In this document: positions 17,601 through 29,031 of the stretch, piece after piece
How the letters are laid out: each line of letters begins with the position of its first letter
Position numbering within the stretch: the stretch's first letter is position 1
Assembly (NCBI GenBank): GCA_949358305.1
Contig: OX442314.1
Location: 14,191,060-14,255,059 of the forward strand
Reading direction: 5' to 3'
DNA from: Strigamia acuminata
Taxonomy: Eukaryota; Arthropoda; Chilopoda; Geophilomorpha; Linotaeniidae
Length of the DNA: 64,000 bases
Translations under genes and position numbers: made by a program
Notes under the pieces: generated by a model
The model's database searches: none
Told to the model about the DNA's origin: nothing
What the model saw: only the letters and a program-made list of their open reading frames with translations

Positions 17601-20600
17601 ATGAAATAAGTGAACCCGATGGACACATTAGAGTTAAATGTGTACAAACCTTTGACATCTTTTTTAATGGCTGTTAAATAATATCCTTTGCCAAATCTCT
17701 TTTTTAAAAAGAGACTCGAACCACAACAACCGATCTTGCCTTTAGACATGATGGCAATGCGGTCACCAAGAATGTCCGCTTCATCCATAAAATGCGTCGT
17801 CAATAGAATGGTTTTGCCTTGATTGAAACATACATATGAGAAAATACAAGAAATCATATTTTTTTTTTTTAGTTAATTCGCAACCTTTTTTATATTTCAC
17901 TAGTAAATCCCAAATTGATCTTCGAGCTTGCGGGTCCACGCCAGCCGTTGGTTCGTCAAGAATGATCACTTTAGAACCTCCAATAAATGCCACCGCAACT
18001 GACAACTTTCTAAGCATACCACCTATTAAAAAATGGGTGGATTAATTCAGAAAAACTTAGCCATACTTTGTTAATGTAAATACCGGACAATTTTTTAGCT
18101 CGAACATTAGTTTTGTCAATTAGTCCCACATCAGTAATCAATTGAAGAATTTCCTCATTCACTGCTATAGTTTTGTTGCTGTGTTTAAGATTTGCATAGA
18201 ACCATAAATGCTCGTAAACCGTCAACCTAAAGAATAGATTATAATTAAGTTATTCCATTTTGGTTATATATTAGATAAATTACTGATCAAAAAGGACGTT
18301 AAATTGCGGGCACATTCCTAGGGTGCTACGGATTTCCGACATCTGCGAATGGATGTCGAACCCATTGATGATCGCTGTACCGGAAGTTGGTGGGAATATA
18401 CCAGTGAGAATTGATCTTTTAAGAGAAAATTTGATCGTATTAATTTAAATTTAAATTTAAAACAAAACAAAATACATGGTCGTTGTTTTGCCAGCTCCAT
18501 TCTGCCCAAGAAATGCCGTTATCTGACCTTCGTAGAAGTTTAGAGTCACATCATGCACGGCAACTTTACCACCGCTGTACACTTTTCTCAAGTTTTTCAC
18601 AGCGATTCCCAAAGGTAAATGTGTAGGCTCAGCTTCGAAGTCCAAACTTTGAACTGTATAACGAAACGTATCCGTGTTAAAATCCAAATATTTGCATTTT
18701 CATGTCAATGTTTGTACCTTTCGTATCATTTTTCTCTAAATCGTCAGCAACTTTTTTCTTTTTTTTTTTTAAACAGTGGATAAGTGGAAGCAAGCAGCAG
18801 TACCACGGCCGGGGCAAACCGAACATTCCTGAAAATAAACAAAAATCGGTTTAGCTTTGTGGATTTGAAGAAGAAGAAATCAAACTCACCTGGAAAAACG
18901 GCCTCTATGTACAGTGCCAAAAGAAAATAAATTACCGAATCGATAAGAAGCATTGCTATCGCTTCTAGAATCGAAAAATAATATTCATCCATTTCTTCAC
19001 TTCCGCCGATGTTATGCCATTGCACTCCAATGCCGACTTCTTCCAAATTCGCGATGTATGCGCAACCAAATCCCAGTGCAATATTCGAAGATAAACTCTA
19101 AATTCATTAAAGGGATTAGTTTTGAAAACAGAAAACAGAAATTTATCTAACTTACTGCGACTAGTCGAAATATACCAACCACATATTCCTGCCAACGTAT
19201 TAAAAAAGCGTAGGGCAAATACAAAAAGAAGAAAATCAAACCACCGGCGGCGGCAGCCATATTGGCTCTATTGAAAAATGTGCTTAATAAAAAGCTCAAT
19301 GTAATTGTTGAAATGGCGAAACAGAATAAGAACAAAAAAATGACCAGAGGATCAGCGTACGTTAAAATATAGCCAAACTAAAAAAAAAAAAAAAATTTTT
19401 TCTAACTTTTCCATGTTTATATTTAAATTTAGATGTTCACCCTTAAAACGAGCGAGAGAATTACTAATGAAATTAGAATTGTGGTAAGTGCATAGATAAA
19501 CCAGCTACACCAATGGACCAAATTGCCCAGACCCATAGTTCGCATCGTTTCTTTAAGCCTGTATTCTTTCTCATACACGATGCTTCTGATCAACATTGCA
19601 GCAGTATAGACCCACGCCAAAACCATAAACAACGGAAAAGTTCCGGCAATGGCTAAAATAAAACTGTAAGGGATTTTGTACGACGATCAAACAATATTCG
19701 CAATTATTTTTACCGGTCAGTTATGTAACAGGGAAAAGGAAACTGTTGCACCCATAATCCGGTATCTATTGTTAAGTTTGATTGTTCGGCAATTATGGAT
19801 CTGTCAATCATATCTTGAAGAAATGTAAATCCAAAGTACAAATATTGTAAATGCGTGAGCGGTATTCGGCGGGGAGCTGGCGGCGGCGGACTTTTAAAAA
19901 AGAAAAAAGTAAAATATAATCGTCGGTTTTCAAAAAAAAAAAAAAAAAAAATACCGTTTCAATGTTCTCGTGGGAGCAACTCTGTAGGCATCCATTCGGA
20001 TTTTATATTTAATAAATTTAGGTAATTTATCACCACGGTATTCATTTGGATCAACAAATTCCAAAAGTGCCCATAACTTGTCTTCTTGGTTCAGTTGTTG
20101 CGTCATTTCTTCTACATCCGATTCTAAATTGATTGGCTTAACTTTATTGAATTCAAAACACTGGAATTAAAAATTCAATGGTAAATGCACAGATCTTTCA
20201 CTTCGATTATCCGAACGTGGGTTATGCAAACGACCGAGCAGCAATGATCGATTTTTACTCGATTTTTTATCTTCATGTACATAAACCTAATGTCTGATTT
20301 TGCGTACAAATCGGCTTTATGAATACCTATGTCTCCCAATTAGTTCGGATAATCGACGCTCTACTGTATAAGCTGAATCTTACATAAAAGAAGTGTTTAA
20401 CAGATAACAAGATATTATCTATAGTTTCTATCCAGAGCAATAGGTCTGCCCGGCTTATAGAATATTGCTGGAAAAAAAAAGAATTTTTTAAATATATATT
20501 TCCAATAATATTTAATAATTTCATTACTGTTAATAATAAAGCGATGGCAAAATTATTATTTATTAATTCCTTAAGATTTGGAGATACTGGATTCAACCAA

Positions 20601-22202
20601 GCGCCGCTTATTTCGTACATCGTGGCTAATCCGTCAAAAGTTTGATTAACCTAAATTGAAATAACTTCTCTAATCAAAGGTCCACGAGAGATGATTAATT
20701 GCGAATACCCTGTTCATTAACTTGCGAGTGGAAGGCGTGTTGGGATAATACAAAATTGTTCCTTCGATTATAGGTTTCAGCAAGTTTTTTACCATGGAAT
20801 TACTTACACCGAAAACAGAGTACAGATATTCGTCACAAACTAAAATTATCATAAAGTTCTACTTTAAAAAAAATTATTATTTTTATCGAATAATGGAATT
20901 ACCAATTTCCTTCGTCTTATTTCTCAATTGAGGATCAGGCAAAGTATTTTGGACTTTCACAAATCGATCGGAAAATTTATAAACAGTCTCATTAGCATCC
21001 GTAGTGCCGATACCACTAAGCAAAAATACGCTCTCTTTTCCACAAACAAGTCGATTTAGTAAATGATTGGTATTGTTAGCTGTATTATTCGCCTCGGATA
21101 TACTGCCTTGATATTTTCCGAAAGTGTTTTGCGTAGCCGACCAAAATTGTTGAAGTTGGATGATCTGAATTATAAATAAGTAGAAATTAAACAAAATTCG
21201 CTTTAATCATCAGAGAACACCAGCTATCCGAACGTCGGTTAAGCGAACAGCAGTAATGATTTTTTATCGATTTTTAAATCGATTTTTAATGATTTGTTAT
21301 TTTTATACACAGTAAGACCGATTATGTGAACAAATCGGTCTTATGAACACCTATGTCTCCCAATTAGTTCGGATAGTTGGGGTTCCACTGTAATTATTTC
21401 ATCTGTTGGCACAACCTTTGCGGGTAAAGCAAACAAATTGTCTATCCCGAGCAAATATTGTAAATAAAATAGTGGATTAGTTGGTGGATCTGTTGTGGAA
21501 TATAAATTAATACTATCACTTGTTTTTAAATTCCTGTTTCTACAAGAATAAGAATGGAATACCTTCATTAAAATCCTGTTCCTCAAACAAAAGTAAATTC
21601 TTTAGTATTGTTTGAAGCATTTCTTTATTGCCAGGCGTAAGTTGTTCGCGTGTAAATTGGGCCAAATCATGCAAGAATTCCGTAAGCCTGTGTAATGTAT
21701 TGAGGAAAAGGTAATTAGAATTCTAAAATTAGATCGATGTTATCTGCTATGGTTGCAATACAATGAATTGTTATAAACAGTCATAATATCGCTTTCCACT
21801 TGAACGGGTATTTTCTGACAGGTGTTATTTAGCGAACATAAATATGTTTGTAGCCATGGAATTATTCCAGCACTAGGCATAGCCTTTTGTTCAAAGTAAC
21901 CTTGAGATAAAAAATAATTTGAATAAGATTTATTGCAGTGGGAATTATTGTTTTTTAAATTATACATTACATTGGTGGTAAAATAACTTGAGTTCCTTGG
22001 TTCGTACCCACATGAGAATTAAAAATAAAGCAAGGGGCCATAATATTTCAGTGAGGAATCGTTTCTGAAAATCATAAGTTACCGTTATTTGTTTAGATTT
22101 TATTTATAATTTTTATTTTTATTTTTATCGACTTACTTTTTGTCTCCGCTGCAGAGTTAGATTTTTCCAGCATAGCAGCTTCAGTTGTTTTAAGAAAGTC
22201 AT
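11617..22202 (-). CDS. ABC transporter subfamily A, full-length (ABCA3-like)
   Basis: Membrane lipid-exporter-type full transporter of 2009 residues in 41 exons, all phases consistent. From the ATG at 22202: 22202-22137, 22064-21971, 21900-21762, 21687-21563, 21489-21416, 21164-20903, 20839-20709, 20650-20528, 20467-20384, 20160-19955, 19890-19714, 19663-19441, 19377-19156, 19097-18890, 18828-18718, 18653-18476, 18415-18284, 18226-18084, 18022-17885, 17817-17650, 17586-17381, 17314-17263, 17205-17060, 16987-16857, 16809-16687, 16626-16393, 16126-15982, 15917-15748, 15692-15515, 15450-15335, 15271-15121, 14985-14862, 14798-14669, 14004-13875, 13784-13543, 13476-13335, 13273-13139, 12525-12422, 12102-12010, 11947-11707, 11649-11617. 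TMD1 starts with a single helix, then a large extracellular loop. NBD1 has [10 protein letters not shown] (about 798), LSGGM (about 898) and [14 protein letters not shown]2 follows, then NBD2 with [10 protein letters not shown] (about 1731), YSGGN (about 1830) and [10 protein letters not shown]. The start sits in the typical ABCA N-terminus [10 protein letters not shown]. The intron at 17059-16988 is GC-AG. Confidence 0.95.
12566..12598. repeat. (ATTAT)n microsatellite
   Basis: About six uninterrupted copies of a 5-bp AT unit in an ABCA intron. No function suggested. Confidence 0.9.
12907..12923. repeat. poly-G run (17)
   Basis: Seventeen consecutive G bases in an AT-rich ABCA intron. The length is likely unstable in the genome and in sequencing. 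Confidence 0.9.
14040..14470. mobile_element. foldback element with 55-bp inverted repeats
   Basis: Positions 14041-14094 and 14416-14470 are near-perfect reverse complements; the shared arm runs from ACTATACTCTTG to CGGCTCGGCCAATGGGAGAA-type sequence with about two mismatches. About 320 bp of AT-rich, non-coding sequence separates them. It lies wholly in the ABCA intron between exons 14669-14798 and 13875-14004. A non-autonomous DNA transposon with long terminal inverted repeats explains it best. No transposase or clear target duplication was found. Confidence 0.65.
14476..14656. mobile_element. Tigger/pogo-like MITE, 181 bp
   Basis: Terminal inverted repeats begin CAGTGAGTCCCCTACATACG on the left and CAGTGAGCCTCCTACATACG on the right (reverse complement). 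TA dinucleotides flank both ends (14474-14475, 14657-14658), as expected for Tc1/mariner/pogo insertion. It lies three bases from the foldback element, in the same ABCA intron, and ends about 12 bp from the coding exon at 14669. No ORF inside. Confidence 0.8.
20190..20366. mobile_element. pogo-like MITE, older copy
   Basis: About 177 bp bounded by CAG and CTG, with imperfect terminal repeats containing TTCGATTATCCGAAC on the left and its complement on the right. The interior shares ATCGATTTTT and CCTATGTCTCCCAATTAGTT with the element at 21211-21390. It sits in an ABCA intron. Left-end decay makes the boundary approximate. Confidence 0.6.
21211..21390. mobile_element. pogo-like MITE, second copy
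   Basis: About 180 bp between CAG (21211) and CTG (21388-21390). The terminal repeats carry CTATCCGAAC near one end and GTTCGGATAG near the other. It is homologous to the element at 20190-20366 in a nearby ABCA intron. The TACAGTGGAACC-type right terminus is typical of pogo-family elements. No coding capacity. Confidence 0.65.
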
Positions 22203-22690
22203 TTTTCAGAGGTCACGGTGTGTTAGAATGTCATTCTGGTTTTGTTATGTTTTCAGACGATTTTATAAGATTCATGGGGAATCATTCATTGAGAAAGAAT
22301 GCACCGTACCGACCGTACGTATCCCTCATCAGAACTCACAGCATGGAATTGGGTCAATGATTAATTTTTTATATTAACAACAGAAGGCGCATCAACCACG
22401 GCGCTGCTAACCGGCATTTTTAATTCCGAACGAAAACCGGTGAAAGTGTTAAGATGAAGAATAAGAAAAGCAAAACAATCCAGCTAAACAAAATGAGGTA
22501 AGGAATTTTAGACTCACAGTTGTTTCCTGCTCGCATAATTGCCATCATATTTCTTGTCAATACAAATATTATTCTTTAACTGAAAATCGCATTAGCCCTT
22601 ACCTAAATTTTCAGCCGGTCCCAAATAAGTGTAGTATACGAATACAATAAACCTAGGTAGGTTTATTGTGTTCGTGGTAGTATCATGGTT
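22203..22690. other. divergent 5' flank of ABCA gene
   Basis: About 490 bp upstream of the ABCA start. It should contain that gene's promoter, and it also carries a possible oppositely oriented gene start at 22454. I see no TATA box that I would defend. Confidence 0.4.
22454..22497 (+). other. possible short first coding exon, + strand
   Basis: An ATG (22454-22456) opens 14 codons rich in lysine (MKNKKSKTIQ...), followed by a donor GTAAGG at 22498. It is divergent from the ABCA gene, so a bidirectional promoter is possible. The next strong acceptor (22920) would give a stop after two codons, and no downstream exon was found. Lysine-rich N-termini of this kind occur in RNA-binding proteins, but I cannot identify it. 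It could be a relic or chance. Confidence 0.25.
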
Positions 22691-23345
22691 TATTTTATCG
22701 GAGTGGTTATTTCCACAGAAAACCCAAAAAATCCAAAGTCAATTACCTGTGTTGATTGACAGCGATTTTGTAATTTTCGTTTTATTTTCGTTTTATTTTC
22801 TACTTGTTAACAGCTGCAGGATTGGATTTTATCATAAATTAATTTAAAATTATTTACAAGTATTAATAATTTATTTCCTGTGAGCTAACTTTGAATGATT
22901 TTTTTTTTGGTTTATTTCAGGTTTTAAAATTTGAAAAATGATTACCTATATTTTGGTTTTAAACTTCAAAGTTGGTTGAATTAAATGGAAGAAGTGGAAG
23001 AAATGGAAGAAATGGAGATATTTAGTCTTTTAAAAGGAAAAATTGAGTGAAATTAGTGTTTTAATCGTGAATATATGGTGAATTTTATGTTTTTCTTCAA
23101 AGTGGTTGAATTCGGTATATGAAAACGAAAAAGTAGTTGAATTTAGTGTTTGAAAATTCAATTACGATAGTCCGCTTTTGATGTTTTAAAACTTAACCAA
23201 CATATGATAAAATTCAACCCTGCAGCTACTAAGTCATATTTGTTGAAAATTAAACGAAAATAGCAAAATTGCTGTCAATCAATACCGGTAAATGAATTTT
23301 TTTTATTTTTCTAATTTTCTGTGGAAATAACACATGGTTATTTTT
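22690..23345. repeat. large inverted repeat (arms about 150 bp)
   Basis: The stretch 22690-22850 is a diverged reverse complement of 23195-23345. Shared landmarks include ATTGATTGACAG(C/T), CAGCTGCAGG/CCTGCAGCT and TTTCCACAGAAAA. The spacer is about 345 bp, AT-rich and non-coding. The right arm recurs downstream of the second serpin (28293-28510), so at least three copies of this block exist in the window. Confidence 0.6.
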
Positions 23346-23594
23346 AAATTAAAGTCAACATTACAACAATTTGTTATTTTAGCACTAACACCACTACAAT
23401 TCAAGAATAATAATACTATTTAAGCAAAAACTTACAAAAATAATACATTTTTATTCGGCCATTTTGATGTCAAAGATAGAAAAAGCGCATTTTTCAGGAG
23501 TCAAAATTAACCCTAGGTCGAGCAAAGCAAAGCAAAGCAAAAACTGAGCATTATGAGCAACATTCATTTATGTATGGATTTATTTATTTTTATT

Positions 23595-26056
23595 TTATAA
23601 TTTTTTGGGCGGTGTCGGTTCTCTTATTCTCCCTATAAACAAAATCATCTCAGATTTCATATCACGAATTACAAACATGAATGGCCGATCAACGACGAAC
23701 TTGACGACCGAATTAGCGCAGAAACAACCATTAGACGCTGTCGGAACGCTCATATTTTTCCCCCCACCGTCTTCGCAAACCTCCACTTTAACACCGTGGT
23801 ACAAAGCGGAGAGAAAAATCCTGTCGTTTGTATTTTCCATATTCTCACCCATACCGGACAAATCCGCAGCCTGCCTGCTAAACATGTCCTCAACACCCAT
23901 GTGAGCCAAAGCGTCCGTATACACCAGTGAAGTCTCCACGTGGAAACGAGGCAACATGACATTAACAACGGTCGATTTCATGTCCAGCAACAACGACTCC
24001 AATTCTTCCTCGTTCATCTTCGCTTCCAGTGCGGTCAGACCGGTTATATCTCGCGGTAACAAGATGATGCACGTGACCCGGTCGCCAGCGTATGGCAACT
24101 CGATGGCCGAACATTTGAGGTGTTTGCTGACCACGTACGGATAACGACCCTGTTGTTGGATGACATCCATCGCCGTGAACTTCTCCTTTTCCGTGTAGAA
24201 GCGACCTGGGTGTGCGGAATCGTGATAGAATTTGCGTTGCCATGGGGATTTGAAGTGGACGCAACTGATGAGCACGGCTCGGGCCAAGTGGTCGAGGCCA
24301 CCTTGAGTTACGACCTCTTTGATTTGCTTCTGTGTCGATTTTTCCACCCAATGGTTGATGGAGTTTCGAAGGTGGTCCACGTCGGCCATGAAGTCGACAC
24401 TGGGGACGGTCACGGCATAGTGATTCTGCGCTAGGGCCAAGAAGTCGGAGTGGACTTTGAATTCTTTGTGGACGTAGATGCGGTTCGCCAAGTGAAGAAT
24501 TGCTTTTTTCACGTTGTGGGGACGGAATGATTTAAGGAGATCCTCGAAAGCCATGTGCACGTCTTGGGGATCTTCGGCCAAGGATTCAAAGCGCAGAAGT
24601 TTTTTTATTTGTTCGGCTGTGGCTTCTTTGGCACCGGCAAACACGAGCGATAGAACGGAGGCGATGGCAAAAGGTGATACGACTAAGTTGGGCATGAGTG
24701 TTTCGGTTTGGCTTAGCTGCAATGGTAAGTGAAGAAGTTATAATGGAAAAATGCAGTTTGTAACAACCAAATACCGAATTTTTGGTTACTTTTGTCAAGT
24801 TTCTAGAATTTGCCTATAGATAAGTGTCTGGGTGATGCATTTTGTGTTGGTTTGGAGCAAGTAAATGCGGAAGATTGTGTTTATATGGCGATATATTATT
24901 CTTGTTGTGTGGTATGTCACTACTCCTGCACCTTGCGTCCAAAAAGTCTCAAAATATTTTTAAAAAAGTTGTAAATTGTTAAATTCCACAGACTTTTTGA
25001 ACACTTGTTTTTTCATTTATTGTTGATGTTTTAAATAAATATTATTGAATCAGTTTGCTAATTTAATCAGACATTACTTCAGTGGTATATTTAGTACTCC
25101 TAAAAGGAAAATTAAATCAAAATATTGGAAGTTAATGTTTTTCAAATTTATCGTTATTCCACAGACTTTTTGGAGGCACCCTAGTTCATGTATTACTTTG
25201 TATCTCCATTGTATAGCCTTTTACTCTTCGTCTGAATAAAGAAACCCATGTAAAAGAAGTGCTCCATGTTTCCTCAAGATTATTAAGTGATGGGATTGTC
25301 AATTTATAAAATGACATAGTTGATACATTTGATCGGCTTTGTGGAATAAAATACAAAATTTTGAGCTGATTTTGAGTAGAAACAACATGTTTTTGTGTGC
25401 TTACAATTTAATTAATTAGTAACAAACGTTACATCTAATTTTTGCTGGTTACCATGGTTACTATGGCTGCTCATTGTTTGCACCTTATCTTTCCATTTTT
25501 CTGATTTGTGTATTTTGTCACTTTCTATTGTTAATTTTATGTATGACAACATTGTTCTAGCTTTATCATTTCAAGTGAGTTTGCTTACTATAGGTGTGTC
25601 CGTCAACGACCACCGTTAAATTAACGCCGTGTAAAATCAATTAAAAGTAACGACAATTAATGGTTACGGAAGTAGGTCCTGTGATGGCATTCATCTGCAG
25701 CGTAATGGCAGACTTGAAGGTCTTTTTATCATATTTATTCAGTGCAAAGCCAGGTCGCAGCAGATTAGGGTCTTATATAAGTTATTATTATTATTATTAA
25801 AATTCGGTATTAGGTGTTGAAAAAAATGTAATGTGCTTGGCTAAAAAATAATAAATGTTTTGAGGAAATTGCAGTTACTAGATAAATTGCAAAGGCGAAT
25901 TTTTGGAGTCGTTTACATAGTATGGTCACGTTATCGTTTCTGAATAATGGTTTATCTGAAATTCATACGCAAAATAAAATAACAATTTAAAAATAAAAGC
26001 ATTCTCACAAAGTATGAAACTTGCTCACCTATTCCAAGATCTTGGTGGTCACCCAT
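23595..26056 (-). CDS. serpin, copy 1 (intracellular type)
   Basis: Serine-protease-inhibitor-fold protein of 408 residues in three coding exons: 26056-26029, 25955-25879, 24716-23595. The two short upstream exons were found by phase and by conservation with copy 2. They supply the MGDHQDLGI start and helix A (KRLQKFAFAIYL), which joins LSQTETLMPN. Serpin landmarks include NLVVSPFAIASVLSL, the breach/shutter regions and the DRPFMFVIRD signature (about 378). No signal peptide is seen, so it is probably intracellular. The reactive-loop hinge (from about residue 349) reads CEDGGGKNMS instead of the inhibitory E-E/K-G-T-E-A-A-A pattern, so protease inhibition by loop insertion is doubtful. AATAAA motifs overlap and follow the stop. 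The antisense ORFs over this exon are shadows. Confidence 0.9.
24921..25188. mobile_element. mariner-like MITE inside copy-1-specific intron DNA
   Basis: Ends show inverted similarity: TGCGTCCAAAAAGTCT at 24933 and AGACTTTTTGGAGGCA at 25163, with TA near both ends. The motif resembles mariner termini. It lies within the roughly 1 kb of intron (24732-25752) that copy 2 lacks. No transposase is present. Boundaries are approximate. Confidence 0.4.
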
Positions 26057-27208
26057 TTTTCTACCTGAAAAATTCAAATATAATCGAAAATTTTAAATTA
26101 AAGATTTTTCAATTCAAATTTGTATTGTTTTTTAATATGGTTCAAAAATATATTGAAATTAAGTATATAAATGCGTTGAGTTCCACGAGAATGCGTTTTG
26201 ATAAATTACATTTTTGCGTGCTATTGGTTTGCAAATAAAATGTTAATAGATTTTGTAAAGTGTATTATGAAATGCGTTCACAATACTATCATTTGTCAAT
26301 CAAATGTGTTAAGAAATGCATTATTTAATGCTAAACATTTTGGAATGCATTAAGCGAAAATTAATATATTGTAAAATGTTGAATATATTGAATTTTGTGG
26401 GTTGGTGCGTGTAAAAAACTTCTTGCAACATGTTAATTAGTTTCTGAAAAGCCTTAATGCAAATAAAAAAAAGTTAATTCCAACTTGTTTAGTGTAATCC
26501 AATTTGGTTGCTTGAGTTGTTTTTGTATGGCACTACATGTCCATGTAACATAATTCAGATCCATGTACAGATACTTGGTACTTGTTGTGTGTACATCTAT
26601 TTGGTTGCCATGGGAATTGCTTTAATGTGTTTAGCAACGGCAGAATTTCACAGATACCAAAGGTCATACTTATTGACAGGCATTTTAACACATTAAAAAG
26701 AAATAATACTTTTGGCCTTTGTATACGGCATGAATGAGAATGAGAATGGAGAAAATCATTAACTGAAGGTACACTGACCTTGCGACTTTACTGGATTATA
26801 CGGTGCGATTTACTTTTTATTTACCAAGATTAGAGTCGATTAAATGGGAATTACAAACCACAGGTATATTTTTAATAGTTGGATCTTATCGAGCTGTTTT
26901 CCCTTATGAGCAATCAATTTTTCTTTCACTTGTGGTTTGTTTATCTAGCAACTTGTTGGGTTGATTTATTCTTTTGTTATGTTAGAAAATTGGTTTTTCA
27001 CTCGTTACCTGACGCACTTTGTATTTTTAAATGGTAAAATCGATAATTTTTATAATTAAATTTGGCTAACAACAAAGTTGACTTCATTTGAGGGTCTTAA
27101 TACTTTTTTCTTTAAGTTTGTGTGAAAATTGTCGATTACAACGAGCAATTTGCTCGCTAATCTGTTTTTTTTTTAATAGTGAAAATTTAAATAGTCGATA
27201 CGACTTAC

Positions 27209-27340
27209 CTGTTTTTCTTTCGAGGTCACTCGTTGAAAAATGGACAGGACGAGGAGCAAGTTGCGACGGCTCAGTTTCAGTGATCGGTGTAATGTTGTTG
27301 ATTTCAATTATCACCAGGGTGCTTACATCGATCTCAACTT
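27209..27340 (-). other. putative upstream exon of serpin copy 1
   Basis: Ends at a strong donor (GTAAGT, just below 27209) in phase with the exon at 26029-26064, and it is conserved in copy 2 (32585-32717). The frame is open in both copies (…DVSTLV…ERKT…), but about half of the differences change amino acids and the AG acceptor at 27341 is not kept in copy 2. It is more likely 5' UTR than coding. The ATG in the next exon is taken as the start. Confidence 0.4.
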
Positions 27341-27639
27341 CTGTTTTTGTGTGGGTTTTTTTTTATTTTGGATGTGTTGACAAGTGGCGCCACCAATTTT
27401 CTATAATATTAATATTTGATTTAACTTTGTAGAAAATGTCTTGAAAAAAATTTAATTTTGGGATTAAAATTGAGAGGAAAATACAGTGACTCAAAAAATT
27501 GTTCACATGTTTGTAGTAGTATCGTTAATTGGCAAAAAAAAGATTTATAATGTTTTCTCAGAAAGAAAATATTTTAAATTTTAACACAAATAGCTCATGA
27601 TCTTTCAGAAAAAGTAAATAATTTTTAAAAATTTCAAAA

Positions 27640-28290
27640 AACAAAAAAGATATGACCGAAAAAGCATCGATCTTTCATGTGCGCGAGATTCATCTCGGAG
27701 CATTAAAACCAAGGGACCAAGAACTACCAACTAATTTACCGAAAGGAGCAGAGGGCCCTACATGGATTTAGCGATGCGAGTTGGGACCGAACGGCAAATG
27801 CAAGATCGTACTCGGGATTTATCATCCAAGACGGTATCGCAATAATCCATTGGCGCTGCAAAAAGCAAACGAGCGTAGCATTTTTCAGTACGGAAAGTGA
27901 ACTTGTCGTAGTGGAAGAAGGATTGCAAGACTTGTTATGGACTCGACAAGTGATTTGAATGGATTTGAAAAGGGGCACCAACCATCCGACCTGAACCTGT
28001 TCTGTGACAGCTTGAACTTAGTACAATTGTTGCAATCTGGAGCATAGAAAATGAGAACAAAACTGTTTAACCGGAAGTATCACTTTGTAAAACAGATGAT
28101 CACCAAGGAAAATGTGGAAGTGATACACATTCCAAGCGAACCAATGCTGGCGGACTTCGCACTAAGCTGGTAGCAGGGTAACTTAGAGACTTTTTGAGAG
28201 AACTTAAAATAGTGGATTAAGATTTTGTTTAATAATAATTATTGTTTGAGTGAATTATTACCAAAGAAGGGAAATTGTGACGGATAATGT
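27640..28290 (+). mobile_element. Ty1/copia pol remnant (RNase H)
   Basis: Decayed retrotransposon. 27758-27958 reads as a copia RNase H segment (GFSDASW, YSGFII, KKQTSVAFFSTESEL, LLWTRQV) before a stop. 28051-28173 continues with KYHFVKQMI and PSEPMLADF, typical of the end of copia RNase H. A stop and a frame change separate the two, and no intact ORF remains. A purine tract (about 28263-28274) is followed by TGTGACGG, a likely 3' LTR start at about 28276. Integrase and reverse transcriptase are absent. Confidence 0.8.
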
Positions 28291-28733
28291 TGCTTAACCA
28301 GCATATAATAAAATTTAACCCTGCAGCTATTAAGTCAGTTTTCACTGTGGTGCAAATTACGTGTCTTGTACACCAGGAATAGGTCATATTAGTTGAAATT
28401 TAAATGAAAATAGCAAAATTGCTGTCAATCAATACCAGTAAAGAAATTTTTTTTATTTTTCTAATTTTCTGTGGAAATAACAGATGGTTATTTTTAATTT
28501 AAAGTCAACATTACAACAATGTGTGATACCAATACTAATACCACTACAATTCAAGAATAATAATACAATCTAAGCAAAAACTTACAAAAATGATATAATT
28601 TTATTGAGCCATTTTGTTGTCAAAGAAAGAAAAAGCACATTTTTCCCGGAGTCAAAATTAACCCTAGGTCGAGCAAAGCAAAGCAAAGCAAAAACTGAGC
28701 ATTATGAGCAACATTCATTTATGTATGGATTTA

Positions 28734-29031
28734 CAGTGTAAGCTGTGTAGCCCGGACATAGCACCGTCCGGACAGCTGTATGGTCTGGACAGGTTTGCAC
28801 GGACCCGGACCCAATCTGTATAGAGCAATGCAAAATTTGTTCTTTGGTCCGGACAGCTCTCCCTTCCGGAATCCGGACAATCCGATGCGTAGTCCGGAAA
28901 AAACAAAAAATGTCGATTTTCTAATGAAACAAATTGCAAAAAGACCAGAGAGTGTATACGCCCTACAGAACGGACATTCCCTAGATCGGACAAGTTTCTG
29001 GTCCTATATCCGGGCTACGCAGCTTACACTG
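28734..29031. mobile_element. MITE, 298 bp, with TA duplication and known empty site
   Basis: Terminal inverted repeats begin CAGTGTAAGCTGTGTAGCCC and, from the other end, CAGTGTAAGCTGCGTAGCCC. TA lies at 28732-28733 and 29032-29033. The sister duplicate has a single TA in the same context (ATGGATTTATTTATTTTT, about 23574), which is the pre-insertion site. The interior repeats GTCCGGA-type motifs. No transposase. It lies about 12 bp past the serpin copy 2 stop codon, within its 3' UTR. Confidence 0.9.

Larger units (their letters stand above)
23192..27481. repeat. segmental duplication unit 1 (serpin copy 1)
   Basis: Matches 28293-32858 in the same orientation with high identity over the serpin exons, introns and flanks. 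Breaks in the match are transposon or insertion differences: about 1.02 kb extra at 24732-25752 here; a MITE (28734-29031) and a gypsy-bearing segment (about 30740-32140) only in the other copy. Confidence 0.85.

Noticed and set aside
18718-18828. Apparent frameshift in ABCA exon at a poly-A run
   Set aside because: Careful counting gives twelve A bases, which keeps the frame open into the next exon.
27084-27314. Read-through ORF resembling a serpin helix A (ISEQIARCNRQF...)
   Set aside because: Splicing into it gives an immediate stop, and better helix-A exons exist at 25879-25955 and 30311-30387 with correct phase.
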